Positions 17,044-25,073 of a DNA stretch of 64,000 nt are shown piece after piece. The notes under the pieces were generated by a model. That model worked only from the letters and a program-made list of their open reading frames with translations. It made no database searches and had not been told where the DNA came from. Each line of letters begins with the position of its first letter. Within the stretch, counting starts at the first letter, position 1. A program made the translations under genes and the position numbers. The stretch lies in the NCBI RefSeq assembly GCF_014646275.1, contig NZ_BMND01000004.1:335040-399039 (forward strand), given 5' to 3'. The DNA is from Streptomyces kronopolitis (lineage in GTDB: Bacteria; Actinomycetota; Actinomycetes; Streptomycetales; Streptomycetaceae).

Positions 17044-18272
17044 CGGGGCTCCTTCGTACGCAGTGAGGCGAAGCTTCGGGCGAGGAAGTCGGCTTGCTCG
17101 GCGGCGGTCCACATCCCCAGCCGCCGGGGTGCCTCGGCGCCGGGCCGCTCGGGCGGCTGGCGAACCACGGCGTGCAGGGCGTCGGCGAGTCCGTCGGGGT
17201 CGCCGACGGGGAAGGTCAGTGCCCAGTACTGGCCGTGAAGGCGGGCGGTGAGGGAGGGGTCGTGGTCGGAGACGACCAGGGGGACGCCGAGACGGACGGC
17301 GTCCATCACGAGCCCGGATTCCTTGCCGACGCCGGGATGCCGGGCGACCAGAGCGGCGTCGGCGGCGGCGTACACCAGCCGCAGCACCGGCTCCGCCACC
17401 GGGCCGGGCACCGTGTGCAGACGCAGGTTGGGCAAGGCCCGCCACCGCTCCAGCACAGCCTCATCGAGGGGGCTGCCCGCAACGAGGAGGTGCAGTGGTT
17501 CCTTCAGGCGGTCCAAGGCGGCGTCGATGACAGCGATGTCCTTGTACGGCCACCAGCCGCCCACCAGGCACACCACGGCTTCGGCGCCGGGGATGCCGAA
17601 TGCGGTGCGACCGCCGTCGCGTTCGGCGTCGCTCAGGCGGTGACCGTCGTCGACCGCGAAGGCCTGCACCACCGCAGGCAGATCCGGGAAGACCGCGGCG
17701 AACTGATCGCCCACAGTCTGCGTCGGGTACACCGCAAGCACCTTCTTCTCCCCCCGGCGGGCGAGCCGGCCGATGAGCCGCACCACGGCGTCCTCCGTGG
17801 TGACCGCTTCGTGGACGAACCGCAGGTGCGGCAGGCCGCCGAGGACGGCAGCGGCCCCGTGCAGGGCCTCGCTCGCGGTCAGGATCACCACCGCCTCGGC
17901 GTCCGACTCCAGGCGCAGCGTGGTCCGCAGCGTGGACGCCTCCGTAAGACAGCGGACGATGAGGGTGATCTGGTGAGGCATTCGCCGCAAGGCACGGGGC
18001 CAGCGGCGCGAACGGAAGATCCACTGCCCGGCCGAGGAGAGGCCGGCGGCGAGTCGGGCGGCGCCCAGCAGCCCGGCCGCCGGACGCCCTACCGGCGCGG
18101 TCACCAGCCGGGCCCCCGCCTCGCGCAGGGCTCCCACCGCGTTGCGAGCGATCCCGTTCGGGGCGATGACCAGGGTGCCGGGCCGGGCCTGGGCGAGCGC
18201 GACCAGCGTGCGCTGGTGGTGCCCGCCCAAGCGGTCGGCGTACGGCTCGATGAGCACGAGGCCGTGGGTCAT
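17037..18272 (-). CDS. Glycosyltransferase, GT-B fold (GT4-like)
   Basis: This 411-residue protein has GT-B architecture. The N-terminal Rossmann half opens GLVLIEPYADRLGGHHQRTLVALAQA, with a Gly-rich loop. The C-terminal half has VVCLVGGWWPYKDIAVIDAAL (the GT4 donor-domain entry) and the GVGKESGLVMDAVRLGVPLVVSD segment matching the E-x7-E-like nucleotide-sugar site. Start ATG 18272 overlaps the preceding gene's stop by 4 bases. It is the third of four consecutive transferases. The acceptor is unknown. Confidence 0.8.
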   Translation of the reverse strand: MTHGLVLIEPYADRLGGHHQRTLVALAQARPGTLVIAPNGIARNAVGALREAGARLVTAPVGRPAAGLLGAARLAAGLSSAGQWIFRSRRWPRALRRMPHQITLIVRCLTEASTLRTTLRLESDAEAVVILTASEALHGAAAVLGGLPHLRFVHEAVTTEDAVVRLIGRLARRGEKKVLAVYPTQTVGDQFAAVFPDLPAVVQAFAVDDGHRLSDAERDGGRTAFGIPGAEAVVCLVGGWWPYKDIAVIDAALDRLKEPLHLLVAGSPLDEAVLERWRALPNLRLHTVPGPVAEPVLRLVYAAADAALVARHPGVGKESGLVMDAVRLGVPLVVSDHDPSLTARLHGQYWALTFPVGDPDGLADALHAVVRQPPERPGAEAPRRLGMWTAAEQADFLARSFASLRTKEPRC

Positions 18273-18973
18273 CCGGAAACCGCCCGCTCCCCGTGAGCGG
18301 CAGTGAACTGGGCCCGCAGCCAGGAGGGATCATTGAGGTGGTCGAACAGCTTCGGGTCGCATGCGGCCTCGCGGGCGAAGGTGACGCCCTCACGGGCCCC
18401 GGCGGCAGCGTGGGAGGCGAACTCCCCGCACCTGCTATCCGTCCACGCCTCCACCCGTTGGCGGGCGTCTTCGGTTGCCATTCCGTACTCGCTGCCGCGG
18501 GCGAGCATCGCGCACTCGCGGAAACCTGCCTTCCAGGCGTGGAAGGGGCTCTGGTTGAACCGAGTGATCCCAGCGGTCTCCTGGGCGAATTCGATGCGAC
18601 CGGGCAGCGCGGCGAGGACGTCCACGGCCTCGCCCATCTCGCGCAGGGCGCTGCGGCGGATCAGTTTCAGCCCGCCGTAGCCGTACGTCAGACCGTTGAC
18701 CGGATTGACCGCCCGCCACACCCGCATGGACACGCCTTCGTCCAGCGGCTCGACGGCGGCTGCGTCGAAGCCGGAGTCGATGGCGAAGTCGCCGTCGGCG
18801 AGGAAGAACTGCTCGCGGTCGACGACCTCGGCGCACAGTCGGTAGGCCCGGCGCATCCCGTGCACGCCGTGCACGCGCTTGGCGGTGCCGCCGAGCGTCC
18901 GCTGGAAGCGCGCGTGGAGGGAGTTGGCCATCGGCTCGTCGTAAGAGAGGAAGACCGCGTCGAAGTCGGTCAC
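18269..18973 (-). CDS. Putative GT-A-like glycosyltransferase resembling phage-encoded enzymes
   Basis: The 234-residue protein opens DFDAVFLSYDEPMANSL and continues RVHGVHGMRRAYRLCAEVV with a DGD motif (residues 60-62) in FFLADGDFAID. From memory this pattern (visible start, GV.G...AH/AY helix, then an Asp-x-Asp) occurs in glycosyltransferase-like proteins of large tailed phages, but I cannot run a search. It overlaps both neighbours by 4 bases (ATGA), so it is a fixed part of the operon. No membrane segment is present. Function as a transferase is inferred from the DxD and the context. Confidence 0.6.
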   Translation of the reverse strand: MTDFDAVFLSYDEPMANSLHARFQRTLGGTAKRVHGVHGMRRAYRLCAEVVDREQFFLADGDFAIDSGFDAAAVEPLDEGVSMRVWRAVNPVNGLTYGYGGLKLIRRSALREMGEAVDVLAALPGRIEFAQETAGITRFNQSPFHAWKAGFRECAMLARGSEYGMATEDARQRVEAWTDSRCGEFASHAAAGAREGVTFAREAACDPKLFDHLNDPSWLRAQFTAAHGERAVSG

Positions 18974-20127
18974 GAGAGGGCCTCCAGGTAGCGGGCGGCG
19001 ACCCGGGCGGGCGTGAAGTCGGTGGTGGAGGCATGAGCCCGTTTGGCGTGCAGGGCATGGAATTCGTCGTCCGTGGCGAGGCGCTCGGCCAGGGCGACGG
19101 CCTCAGCCGGGGTGGTGAAGCACAGCTCGGGGTCGATGTGCTCGGCGAGCCAGCCCAGTCGCGGGGAGATGACCGGCAGCCCCATGCCCTGGCAGTCGAT
19201 CACGCTCATCGACCAGGGGCAGCCGGGGCGGAACGGAGCGATACCGAAGCGGGCGCCGGCCAGCAGGTTCCTGTAGCGGACGCGGTCGCCCCGGTCGGAG
19301 ACGATCTGGATGTTCGGCAGAGCTGCGAGCTGGTCGCGCATCCGCTCGGGGCTGTCATCCAGGCCCGTACGGACGGCCCGGCGCTGGCCGAACAGGTCCA
19401 TGACCTGCAACCGGACCGTGCCGGATGCGCTGAGTTCGCGGGCCAGATGCACGAACTGCTCGGTCCCGTAGTGCGCGTACAGACGGTGGTTGTAGACGCC
19501 GATCGTCCCAGCGTCCTGCCCCCGGTGAGCTGTTGAGGGATCACAGACCAGACGCTCGTCCCGTGGGGCGGGCACCACCTGCAGCAGGTCGCCGAGGTCG
19601 ACGGTCATGCGGGCTGCTGCGGCCGACACCCAGGAGGCGGCGGTGGCGGAGTGGACCATCACCCTGTCGCAGGCGGCCAGCCCGGCGGCGAACGCCAACA
19701 GCACCGGCCGGCCCAGCCCGGCGTCGTTCAGCGAAGGGTCGAGCAGGAGCTGACCGCCGCCGGTGAAGGAGAACGGCAGGTAGTGGCAGTACCCGGCCAG
19801 AAGCGCGTCCGATCCGGCCTCCAGCAGGGCGGTTCGGACGGCCGGGGCCTCCTCGATCTGGTTGGCCACGACGGCGTCGGGCTTCTCTGCCCGGATCAAC
19901 GCCACCAGCTCGTCGATATCCGTGGAGAACCGGGCCCGGTACTTCGTCCCCGGCACCTTCGTCTGGCGGAAGCCGCAGCGGGCATCCCCGGCCGCAGCCG
20001 GAGCCGCGACGGTGACCTCCGCGCCGGCATCCGCCAATGCCGGCGCAAGCAGATCCGCGAAGATCCAGCCAGAATCCGCGGACAGTCGGTCAGGGTTGGA
20101 GATGTTGAGCAGGTACAGCACACGCAT
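18970..20127 (-). CDS. Glycosyltransferase, GT-B fold, first gene of the operon
   Basis: This 385-residue protein opens MRVLYLLNISNPDRLSADSG and has a GT-B layout: N-terminal half to about 190, donor half with GTIGVYNHRLYAHYGTEQF and PWSMSVIDCQGMGLPVISP, the GT1/GT4-type nucleotide-sugar region. ATG 20127 has a good GGGAGG site, so I prefer it to the longer open frame from 20226. It is followed by three overlapping transferase genes and the P-loop kinase, forming a five-gene operon with no more than 5 bases between genes. It is divergent from the XRE regulator gene. Confidence 0.8.
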   Translation of the reverse strand: MRVLYLLNISNPDRLSADSGWIFADLLAPALADAGAEVTVAAPAAAGDARCGFRQTKVPGTKYRARFSTDIDELVALIRAEKPDAVVANQIEEAPAVRTALLEAGSDALLAGYCHYLPFSFTGGGQLLLDPSLNDAGLGRPVLLAFAAGLAACDRVMVHSATAASWVSAAAARMTVDLGDLLQVVPAPRDERLVCDPSTAHRGQDAGTIGVYNHRLYAHYGTEQFVHLARELSASGTVRLQVMDLFGQRRAVRTGLDDSPERMRDQLAALPNIQIVSDRGDRVRYRNLLAGARFGIAPFRPGCPWSMSVIDCQGMGLPVISPRLGWLAEHIDPELCFTTPAEAVALAERLATDDEFHALHAKRAHASTTDFTPARVAARYLEALS

Positions 20128-20252
20128 GATGCTTCGCCTCCCTCGTCTGCCCGGAGCGTCGATCCGGGCCGGTGAGGGAAGGAAAACGGCGACGCGGGCC
20201 GTGACGGGATGGTGAACTGGGATCACTCACGGTTCATTCATGCTCACCAACG

Positions 20253-21245
20253 ATGACGCGGGGCGGGGCTTCGATGGAGGCGCAAGGCGAGGAGATCCCG
20301 GTCGAGCAGGCGGCCGAGGACTACGCGGCCGAGGTGGCTCGCTGGCGGGAAGTACGCGGCATGTCCAAGCGGGCGCTGGCTCTGGCCATGGGCTTTGACC
20401 CGTCCTACGTCAGCCACGTGGAGTCGGGCCGTCACAAGCCCAGCGAGGAATTCTCGCGCCTCGCCGACGAGGCTCTGAACGCCGGGAAGGCGATCTGGCG
20501 ACGTTGGTGCGACTACGAGCAGGCGAAGGCTCGTACCCAGCGGCCGGCGACGCCGCCCACCCAGCGCAGGCCGGAGCAGCCATATGCGACCGGATCGGCC
20601 CTCGTGGTGGAACACGACGCGGCCCGGCTCCAGTACGACGGCAGCAAGTACCGGCTGACCATGCGTCGGCGGCTGCGCAACACCGGCGGCGAACCGGTGA
20701 CCCGCTACCTGATCCGCATCTCCGTGGACCGCCACCCCGGCGACCCCGAGCGGTCCAACGCGCACTACCGAGCCCACCCGTTGACATGGGACGAACTCGA
20801 CCTGACAGCCACCTGCCGGGGGGAGACGATGCGGTGGGAGGCCAAGCACGACCGCGACGCCTTCAAGGAAGTCTGGCTGCTGTTCGACAACGAACAGGGC
20901 CGCTTTCCGCTCTACCCGGGGGAATCAGTATGGATCGAGTACGCCTACACAGTCGGCGACGACAAGTGGGGCAACTGGTTCCAGCGGGCGGTCCGCCTGC
21001 CCACCGAACGACTGGAAGTCCAACTCGTCTTCCCTGCTGCTCTCGATCCCGCCGTGTGGGGCACAGAGACGTCGATGACCGCCGAGGCGACCCCCTTGCG
21101 AACCCCTCCCGTACGCAGCGACGAGAGTGAGCTACGGCAATTCACATGGATCACGACCACACCTGCTCTGCACGCTCGGTACCGTCTGGAGTGGCGGTTC
21201 CGGGCACGGCCACCACGCGACACGGATCAAAGGGGACTCAGGTGA
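20253..21245 (+). CDS. XRE-family regulator with large C-terminal domain
   Basis: This is a 330-residue protein. The N-terminal XRE HTH (about residues 25-85) includes SKRALALAMGFDPSYVSHVESGRHKPS. The C-terminal 200 residues form a beta-rich domain (RRLRNTGGEPVTRYLIRISVD, PGESVWIEYAYTVGDDKWG) that is probably ligand-sensing; I do not recognise a named family. It is 125 bases from the divergent glycosyltransferase operon and overlaps the deformylase gene by 4 bases (GTGA), so it could control both. ATG 20274 is a possible alternative start. Confidence 0.75.
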   Translation: MTRGGASMEAQGEEIPVEQAAEDYAAEVARWREVRGMSKRALALAMGFDPSYVSHVESGRHKPSEEFSRLADEALNAGKAIWRRWCDYEQAKARTQRPATPPTQRRPEQPYATGSALVVEHDAARLQYDGSKYRLTMRRRLRNTGGEPVTRYLIRISVDRHPGDPERSNAHYRAHPLTWDELDLTATCRGETMRWEAKHDRDAFKEVWLLFDNEQGRFPLYPGESVWIEYAYTVGDDKWGNWFQRAVRLPTERLEVQLVFPAALDPAVWGTETSMTAEATPLRTPPVRSDESELRQFTWITTTPALHARYRLEWRFRARPPRDTDQRGLR

Positions 21246-21811
21246 TTGATGTGCGGCCCAGCCAGCGCATGCGAGATCTCGGTGTCGTCCAGCACGGCGC
21301 CGGCATCCTCGCCGAACCAGCCCGCCTTTTCGACCTGCCTACCGAGCGCGACAGAGCCGAGCACACCGTAGACGAGTTGTTCGCCGCTATGGAGCGGATC
21401 GGACAGGTCCACCCTTTCGCGAAGGGCATGGGCATCGCCGCCCCGCAGATCGGTCTCGCACGATCCGCCGCTGTCGTCCAGCCGCCAGGGGAGACTCCCG
21501 CCATCGTCCTCCTCAACCCGCGGATCACGACCAGCTCCGGAGAGACGGACGAGCAGTACGAGGGGTGCCTGAGCTTCTTCGACGTGCGCGGCCTCGTTCC
21601 CCGTCCCCTGAAGATCACGGTGGAGACGACGACCCTGACCGGCGAGACCGTGTCCACCGTGTACGAACGTGGACTCGCCCGCCTGATCCACCACGAGATC
21701 GATCACCTCGACGGGCTGCTCTACACCGCCCGCATGCGCCCAGGAGTCGATCCGATTCCGGTGGAGGAGTATCGACAGACCGGCCGGGCCTGGGAATACG
21801 ACGGCCTCTAA
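21242..21811 (+). CDS. def: Peptide deformylase
   Basis: This 189-residue enzyme removes the N-formyl group from nascent proteins. All three metal and catalytic motifs are intact: GMGIAAPQ (residues 62-69), EGCLS with Cys109, and HEIDH (151-155). I chose the GTG at 21242 with AAAGGGGA upstream; it overlaps the XRE stop. Streptomyces chromosomes normally carry their own def genes, so this is an extra copy on a mobile element. It could support resistance to a deformylase inhibitor or act on element-encoded peptides; both are inference. Confidence 0.9.
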   Translation: MIDVRPSQRMRDLGVVQHGAGILAEPARLFDLPTERDRAEHTVDELFAAMERIGQVHPFAKGMGIAAPQIGLARSAAVVQPPGETPAIVLLNPRITTSSGETDEQYEGCLSFFDVRGLVPRPLKITVETTTLTGETVSTVYERGLARLIHHEIDHLDGLLYTARMRPGVDPIPVEEYRQTGRAWEYDGL

Positions 21812-22089
21812 GAGGTCGTTTTCTCCCGTTGTTACGCCCCCGGTGGATTGCGTTTGATCATGCGGTCTCGGATTGCGCAAGGAGACGGTGTCTCTTCCGG
21901 TGACGCGGCGGGGCATGAGGTCAGTCATGGCAGAGGTGGATCACGGCTGAGGAGGAGGCGGCGAAACCTCAGCCATTCGTAGGTCTGCTTCACTATCGAT
22001 GCCCAGGCAGGCGGCGTACTCGACGAAGTGCTGGCGGTAGCTGCCCTCACCCAGACCTTGCACATCAAAACACTCTGACGGGGCAAGAC

Positions 22090-22122
22090 AGCGGCCCGGC
22101 AGTATGGACCTGCCGGGCCGCT
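22090..22122. terminator. Bidirectional hairpin terminator between convergent genes
   Basis: Arms AGCGGCCCGGCAG (22090-22102) and CTGCCGGGCCGCT (22110-22122) pair perfectly over a 7-base loop. It lies between the deformylase gene (ends 21811, plus) and the secreted-protein gene (ends 22146, minus). The rest of bases 21812-22145 shows no supported gene. Confidence 0.75.
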
Positions 22123-22145
22123 GAGGGCCTGTGGGGCGAATGGGA

Positions 22146-22529
22146 CTAGGCGATGATGTCTACACAGGGGTGTCCCTTAGCGGCGCTGTCAATGCTGCCG
22201 CAGACCCTATCCCCGTCTTTGAGGTGCTGGTGGATTTCCTTACGGATTCGCCAATGCCCCTTGAGGTAGCCGAGCGTCCAGCGAGGGTAACCATTTACGA
22301 ATATGTACGCCTTGCCGCCGCTGCCGCTGTTGTTGCCGATAGCTATAGCGCTCACGTAGGTTCCCGAGCCCGTAACGCTGATGCAAGTGTCTTCCTCGCA
22401 CCGCGTCGCACTGAGAGGTGACGATTTTGAACTCATGCTGACGGCGGATGAATCGCCTGCTACCCCTAAGGATAACGCGATTGCCCCCGCCGCACTTACG
22501 GCGATACCCGTGCGCATCTTCTTGTTCAT
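22146..22529 (-). CDS. Small secreted protein, TTA codons
   Basis: The 127-residue protein starts MNKKMRTGIAVSAAGAIALSLGVAG, a clear Sec signal peptide with cleavage near GDSSA. The mature part has four Cys (CEEDTCIS, VCGS, HPCVD) that could form two disulfides. The signal region has two TTA leucine codons (IAL and SL), so expression should depend on the bldA tRNA. Codon use is less GC-rich than in neighbours. ATG 22529 is chosen for the signal peptide. I recognise no family. Confidence 0.65.
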   Translation of the reverse strand: MNKKMRTGIAVSAAGAIALSLGVAGDSSAVSMSSKSSPLSATRCEEDTCISVTGSGTYVSAIAIGNNSGSGGKAYIFVNGYPRWTLGYLKGHWRIRKEIHQHLKDGDRVCGSIDSAAKGHPCVDIIA

Positions 22530-22707
22530 GTGATTAATGATGAGTGATGTTAAGTGTGGGGCACCAGTCAAAAAAGGGCTACGCCGGCTAGTCATCTCGA
22601 ACTAGTACTCGATAGTTGAAAAACTAATGGCCTTGATGCGGAACTTCCGCTTTCGCTTTCGCCGGGACGGGCAACTCGCTCCGATGTGCTAGACAGGCGA
22701 TGAAGCG

Positions 22708-23034
22708 TTAAGGGTGAGGTGGGGTGTACTTTCCCCTACGCGATTTCTGTTCTCTCAGGTAAAGCCATTCATCCTTGATGAACGTCCAGAGCTTTCGCAA
22801 GGTGATCCATGCAATTATGCCGCACGTGGCGAATCCGGCGCATGCGTAAATCAATACAATTGGCGAAAGATGCGCGAAGCCTCCCGACGTTAAGCGTCGC
22901 AATGCATAGCCGCACACGCTGAAGGCCCCGAAAAATAGTATTCCGGTGAAAACCCTTCGAGCATTATCCACCGATGCCTGGTCGCGCGTCCCTTGATCTT
23001 CAGGCCGACCTTTGACGAGTTTCATGTATGCCAT
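22708..23034 (-). CDS. Small two-TM membrane protein, TTA codon
   Basis: The 108-residue protein starts MAYMKLVKGRPEDQG and has two hydrophobic segments (VFTGILFFGAFSVCGYAL and IVLIYACAGFATCGIIAWITL), then a charged tail ending SRRGKYTPPHP. It contains a TTA codon in RRLTS. ATG 23034 has GGGG just upstream; ATG 23025 is possible. It has no recognised family. It sits at the low-GC right end of the element beside the secreted-protein gene. Confidence 0.55.
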   Translation of the reverse strand: MAYMKLVKGRPEDQGTRDQASVDNARRVFTGILFFGAFSVCGYALRRLTSGGFAHLSPIVLIYACAGFATCGIIAWITLRKLWTFIKDEWLYLREQKSRRGKYTPPHP

Positions 23035-23359
23035 GCCCCTAGCGTGACGTGGGACTGCTGCTCCCCTCATGATGCCAGTTGCCCGTCGGGGGCCGACGTA
23101 CGCGCCGTGCGCTTCTCCGTGACCGGTGGGACGTCGCTTCAATGGGCTGGTAGGCAGCGGGATGAAGGCTCTGGAGGTGCGGTGCAGGAGTGCTCGGTGC
23201 GTTCGACTCTGCGGCCATCGCTGACTGAATCACCTGCAGCACCTGGCGGACACCGCTGGGTCGTCGAGCGCATCATGTCCTGGTTCTCCGCCTGCCGCCG
23301 ACTGCACGACGCTACGAGCGCAAGCCCGAGGACTTCAGCGAACGCGCCAGAGTCAGCCA

Positions 23360-23399
23360 CCGGGTACCACCCCCCGACGGCCTACCGGGTGGTACCCGG
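23360..23399. other. Perfect 13-bp inverted repeat
   Basis: Arms CCGGGTACCACCC (23360-23372) and GGGTGGTACCCGG (23387-23399) pair over a 14-base loop. No T-run follows. It may be a terminator or protein-binding site in the element's right end. Confidence 0.5.
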
Positions 23400-23526
23400 C
23401 TCCATCTTCCCTCGCAAGGCGTAGGCGATGGGCTGGGTCCCACCTGCGCCCTCATTCGCCGTACTCCGGTGCCAAGTACCTGCCGGCAGCGTATGCAGTG
23501 CGGTGGAGGTGCCATCGGCCATGTGC

Positions 23527-23556
23527 TGTGCCCTCAGCGGGCACACCCAGGGCACA
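23527..23556. repeat. CAGGGCACA repeats at right end (candidate integrase arm sites)
   Basis: TGTGCCCT (23527-23534), GGGCACAC (23539-23546) and CAGGGCACA (23548-23556) repeat the motif seen at the left end (8957-9010), 109-138 bases inside attR. Confidence 0.45.
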
Positions 23557-23570
23557 ACGCACCGAAAAAC

Positions 23571-23622
23571 CCTGCGGACCAGTGAGAACTACCAAGCGTA
23601 GTTTTCCCTGGTCCGCAGGACT
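23571..23622 (+). terminator. Two-tier hairpin followed by T-run near attR
   Basis: Outer arms CCTGCGGACCAG (23571-23582) and CTGGTCCGCAGG (23608-23619) pair perfectly. Inside them AACTAC and GTAGTT form a second 6-bp stem around CAAGC. ACTTTT follows. It looks like an intrinsic terminator that shields the element from the chromosome, or a recombination-associated structure. Confidence 0.55.
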
Positions 23623-23664
23623 TTTGCGGCAACGTCGCAGGTCAGCCCCCACCTCCCGCCATTC

Positions 23665-23710
23665 GATCCTCAAGTGGCGCGAGGGGGCGGCGCTTCCGCT
23701 GGCGTCGTGA
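23665..23710 (+). repeat. attR: 46-bp direct repeat
   Basis: This is an exact copy of 8809-8854 with no ATPase gene upstream of it. It marks the right boundary; chromosomal sequence resumes at 23711. Confidence 0.95.
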
Positions 23711-23735
23711 GGCGCGCCCCTTCCGCGCCCCTCAG

Positions 23736-25073
23736 TCACCCGCGCGAAGTGCGGTGCCCCGCCGCTGAGTTCGGCCCCGTCGCATCCCGTCCCGTGCGCA
23801 GCGCCAGGCGCCGTACCCGGTGCCAGTCCATCGGCGGCAGACCGCGCGGCACCCCGGGGCGGTGCCGGGGCAGCCGCACGCGCAGCGCCCCGGGCGCGAT
23901 CCGGCAGCGGACGGGGGTGGGCAGGGTGAGGGCCTCGCCGTCGACGCCGGCCCGGACGGTGGGGGAGTCCGCGTCGACGACGACGTCCCGGGCGCTCAGC
24001 GAGGTCAGCCCGGGGCCGTTGCGGCCGCGCAGCATCCAGGCCGCCTGGGCCGCGTTGTCGACCTTGACGCCCAGCATCCCCAGCACGCCGGAGTCCAGCC
24101 GCTCCCGCAGCCCCAGGCCCGCCGGATCGTCCATGCGGTAGGGGTTGTTGCTCACCAGGACGGCCTGCGGCCCGTCGACGGCGGTGCCGCCCGCGCGCAC
24201 GGCCAGGTGCGGACCGCCGTGGTGGGTCAGCAGGTCCGGCAGCATCTCCAGGGTCGTGCGGGCCTTGTCCGCGCGGTACGCGGGGCTCTGCACGACCGCC
24301 GCATAGGCGCCGAACGAGGCGTTGTTGACGAAGACGCGGTCGCCGGCGAAGCCCAGATCGACGCGCCGCTCGACGCCGTCGGTCAGCGCCTCCAGGCACG
24401 TCGAGGGGTCCTCGCGGTCCAGGCCGAGGTCCATGGCGAAGTGGTTGCGGGTCCCGGCGGAGATCACCACGAACGGCACATCGCGCTCCGCCGCCACGGC
24501 CGCGACCAGGGCCTGGGTGCCGTCGCCGCCCGCGACGCCGAGCAGATCCGCGCCCTCGTCGACGGCCCGCCGGGCCAGTTCCGTCACGTCCTGGGGGTGC
24601 GCGGGATCCAGTAGGCACACCTCGGCGCCGAGCGCCTCGGCCTTGTCCACCAGCCCGAATTCCCCGACCTTCCCGCCGCCCGACCGCGGGTTCATGATCA
24701 GGAAGGGGTGCGCGGGAGGCGCGGCCGCGGGCTCCGGCCGGCTCGCCGGGCCGCTCCGCGCCGCCAGCGCGGCCCGGCCCGTGGTGACGGCCAGCGCCCA
24801 CAGCACGACCGAGACGAGCACCACCCAGAGCAGCCCGGCGATCACATAGAGCACGAGGACGGCGAGCGGGGCGGCCAGCGCGAGCACGAGGCCCAGCACC
24901 CGCACGGCCCCCTTGCGGGAGAGCATCCACCACAGGCCGACCGCCGCCACGGCCAGTCCGGCCGCTCCCAGGCCCACCAGGGCGATGCTCCGCAGCCCGG
25001 CGAAGCCCAGCAGCACCAGCACCGCCGCCGCTGCCGCGGTCAGCGCCAGGCGCGCCGTCCAGCGTCCGTCCAT
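23736..25073 (-). CDS. Diacylglycerol kinase-family membrane protein
   Basis: This 445-residue protein has about four N-terminal membrane segments (residues 8-105). A DAGK catalytic domain follows with FLIMNPRSGGGK (about 125) and the nucleotide loop GVAGGDGTQALV (about 185), then AGTRNHFAMDLGLD, all matching lipid kinases of the DgkB/YegS group. The likely substrate is diacylglycerol or a related lipid at the inner membrane face. ATG 25073 has GGAGGTGGG upstream. It is the first chromosomal gene after the element and ends 25 bases from attR. Confidence 0.88.
   Translation of the reverse strand: MDGRWTARLALTAAAAAVLVLLGFAGLRSIALVGLGAAGLAVAAVGLWWMLSRKGAVRVLGLVLALAAPLAVLVLYVIAGLLWVVLVSVVLWALAVTTGRAALAARSGPASRPEPAAAPPAHPFLIMNPRSGGGKVGEFGLVDKAEALGAEVCLLDPAHPQDVTELARRAVDEGADLLGVAGGDGTQALVAAVAAERDVPFVVISAGTRNHFAMDLGLDREDPSTCLEALTDGVERRVDLGFAGDRVFVNNASFGAYAAVVQSPAYRADKARTTLEMLPDLLTHHGGPHLAVRAGGTAVDGPQAVLVSNNPYRMDDPAGLGLRERLDSGVLGMLGVKVDNAAQAAWMLRGRNGPGLTSLSARDVVVDADSPTVRAGVDGEALTLPTPVRCRIAPGALRVRLPRHRPGVPRGLPPMDWHRVRRLALRTGRDATGPNSAAGHRTSRG

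Larger units (their letters stand above)
23035..23664. other. Non-coding right end of the element
   Basis: No supported gene is seen in these 630 bases. The region holds two perfect hairpins, copies of the CAGGGCACA motif, and then attR. The open frame 23498-23710 exists only because it reads through attR into the duplicated ATPase tail. Confidence 0.6.
8809..23710. mobile_element. Integrative and mobilizable element, about 14.9 kb
   Basis: The element is bounded by perfect 46-bp direct repeats. From left to right it holds: tyrosine integrase, XRE repressor, excisionase, DUF3631 ATPase with an iteron-like array, MobC, relaxase, a P-loop kinase/four-glycosyltransferase operon, XRE regulator, peptide deformylase and two small genes. 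There is no FtsK/TraB-type translocase or type IV secretion gene, so it should be mobilizable rather than self-transmissible, unlike classical actinomycete AICEs. The recombination and mobilization genes look intact. The extreme right end (22.1-23.6 kb) is visibly less GC-rich than the rest. Confidence 0.92.

Noticed and set aside
23498..23710. 70-codon frame ending ILKWREGAALPLAS
   Set aside because: Its only recognisable part is the attR copy of the ATPase 3' end; it is not a gene.
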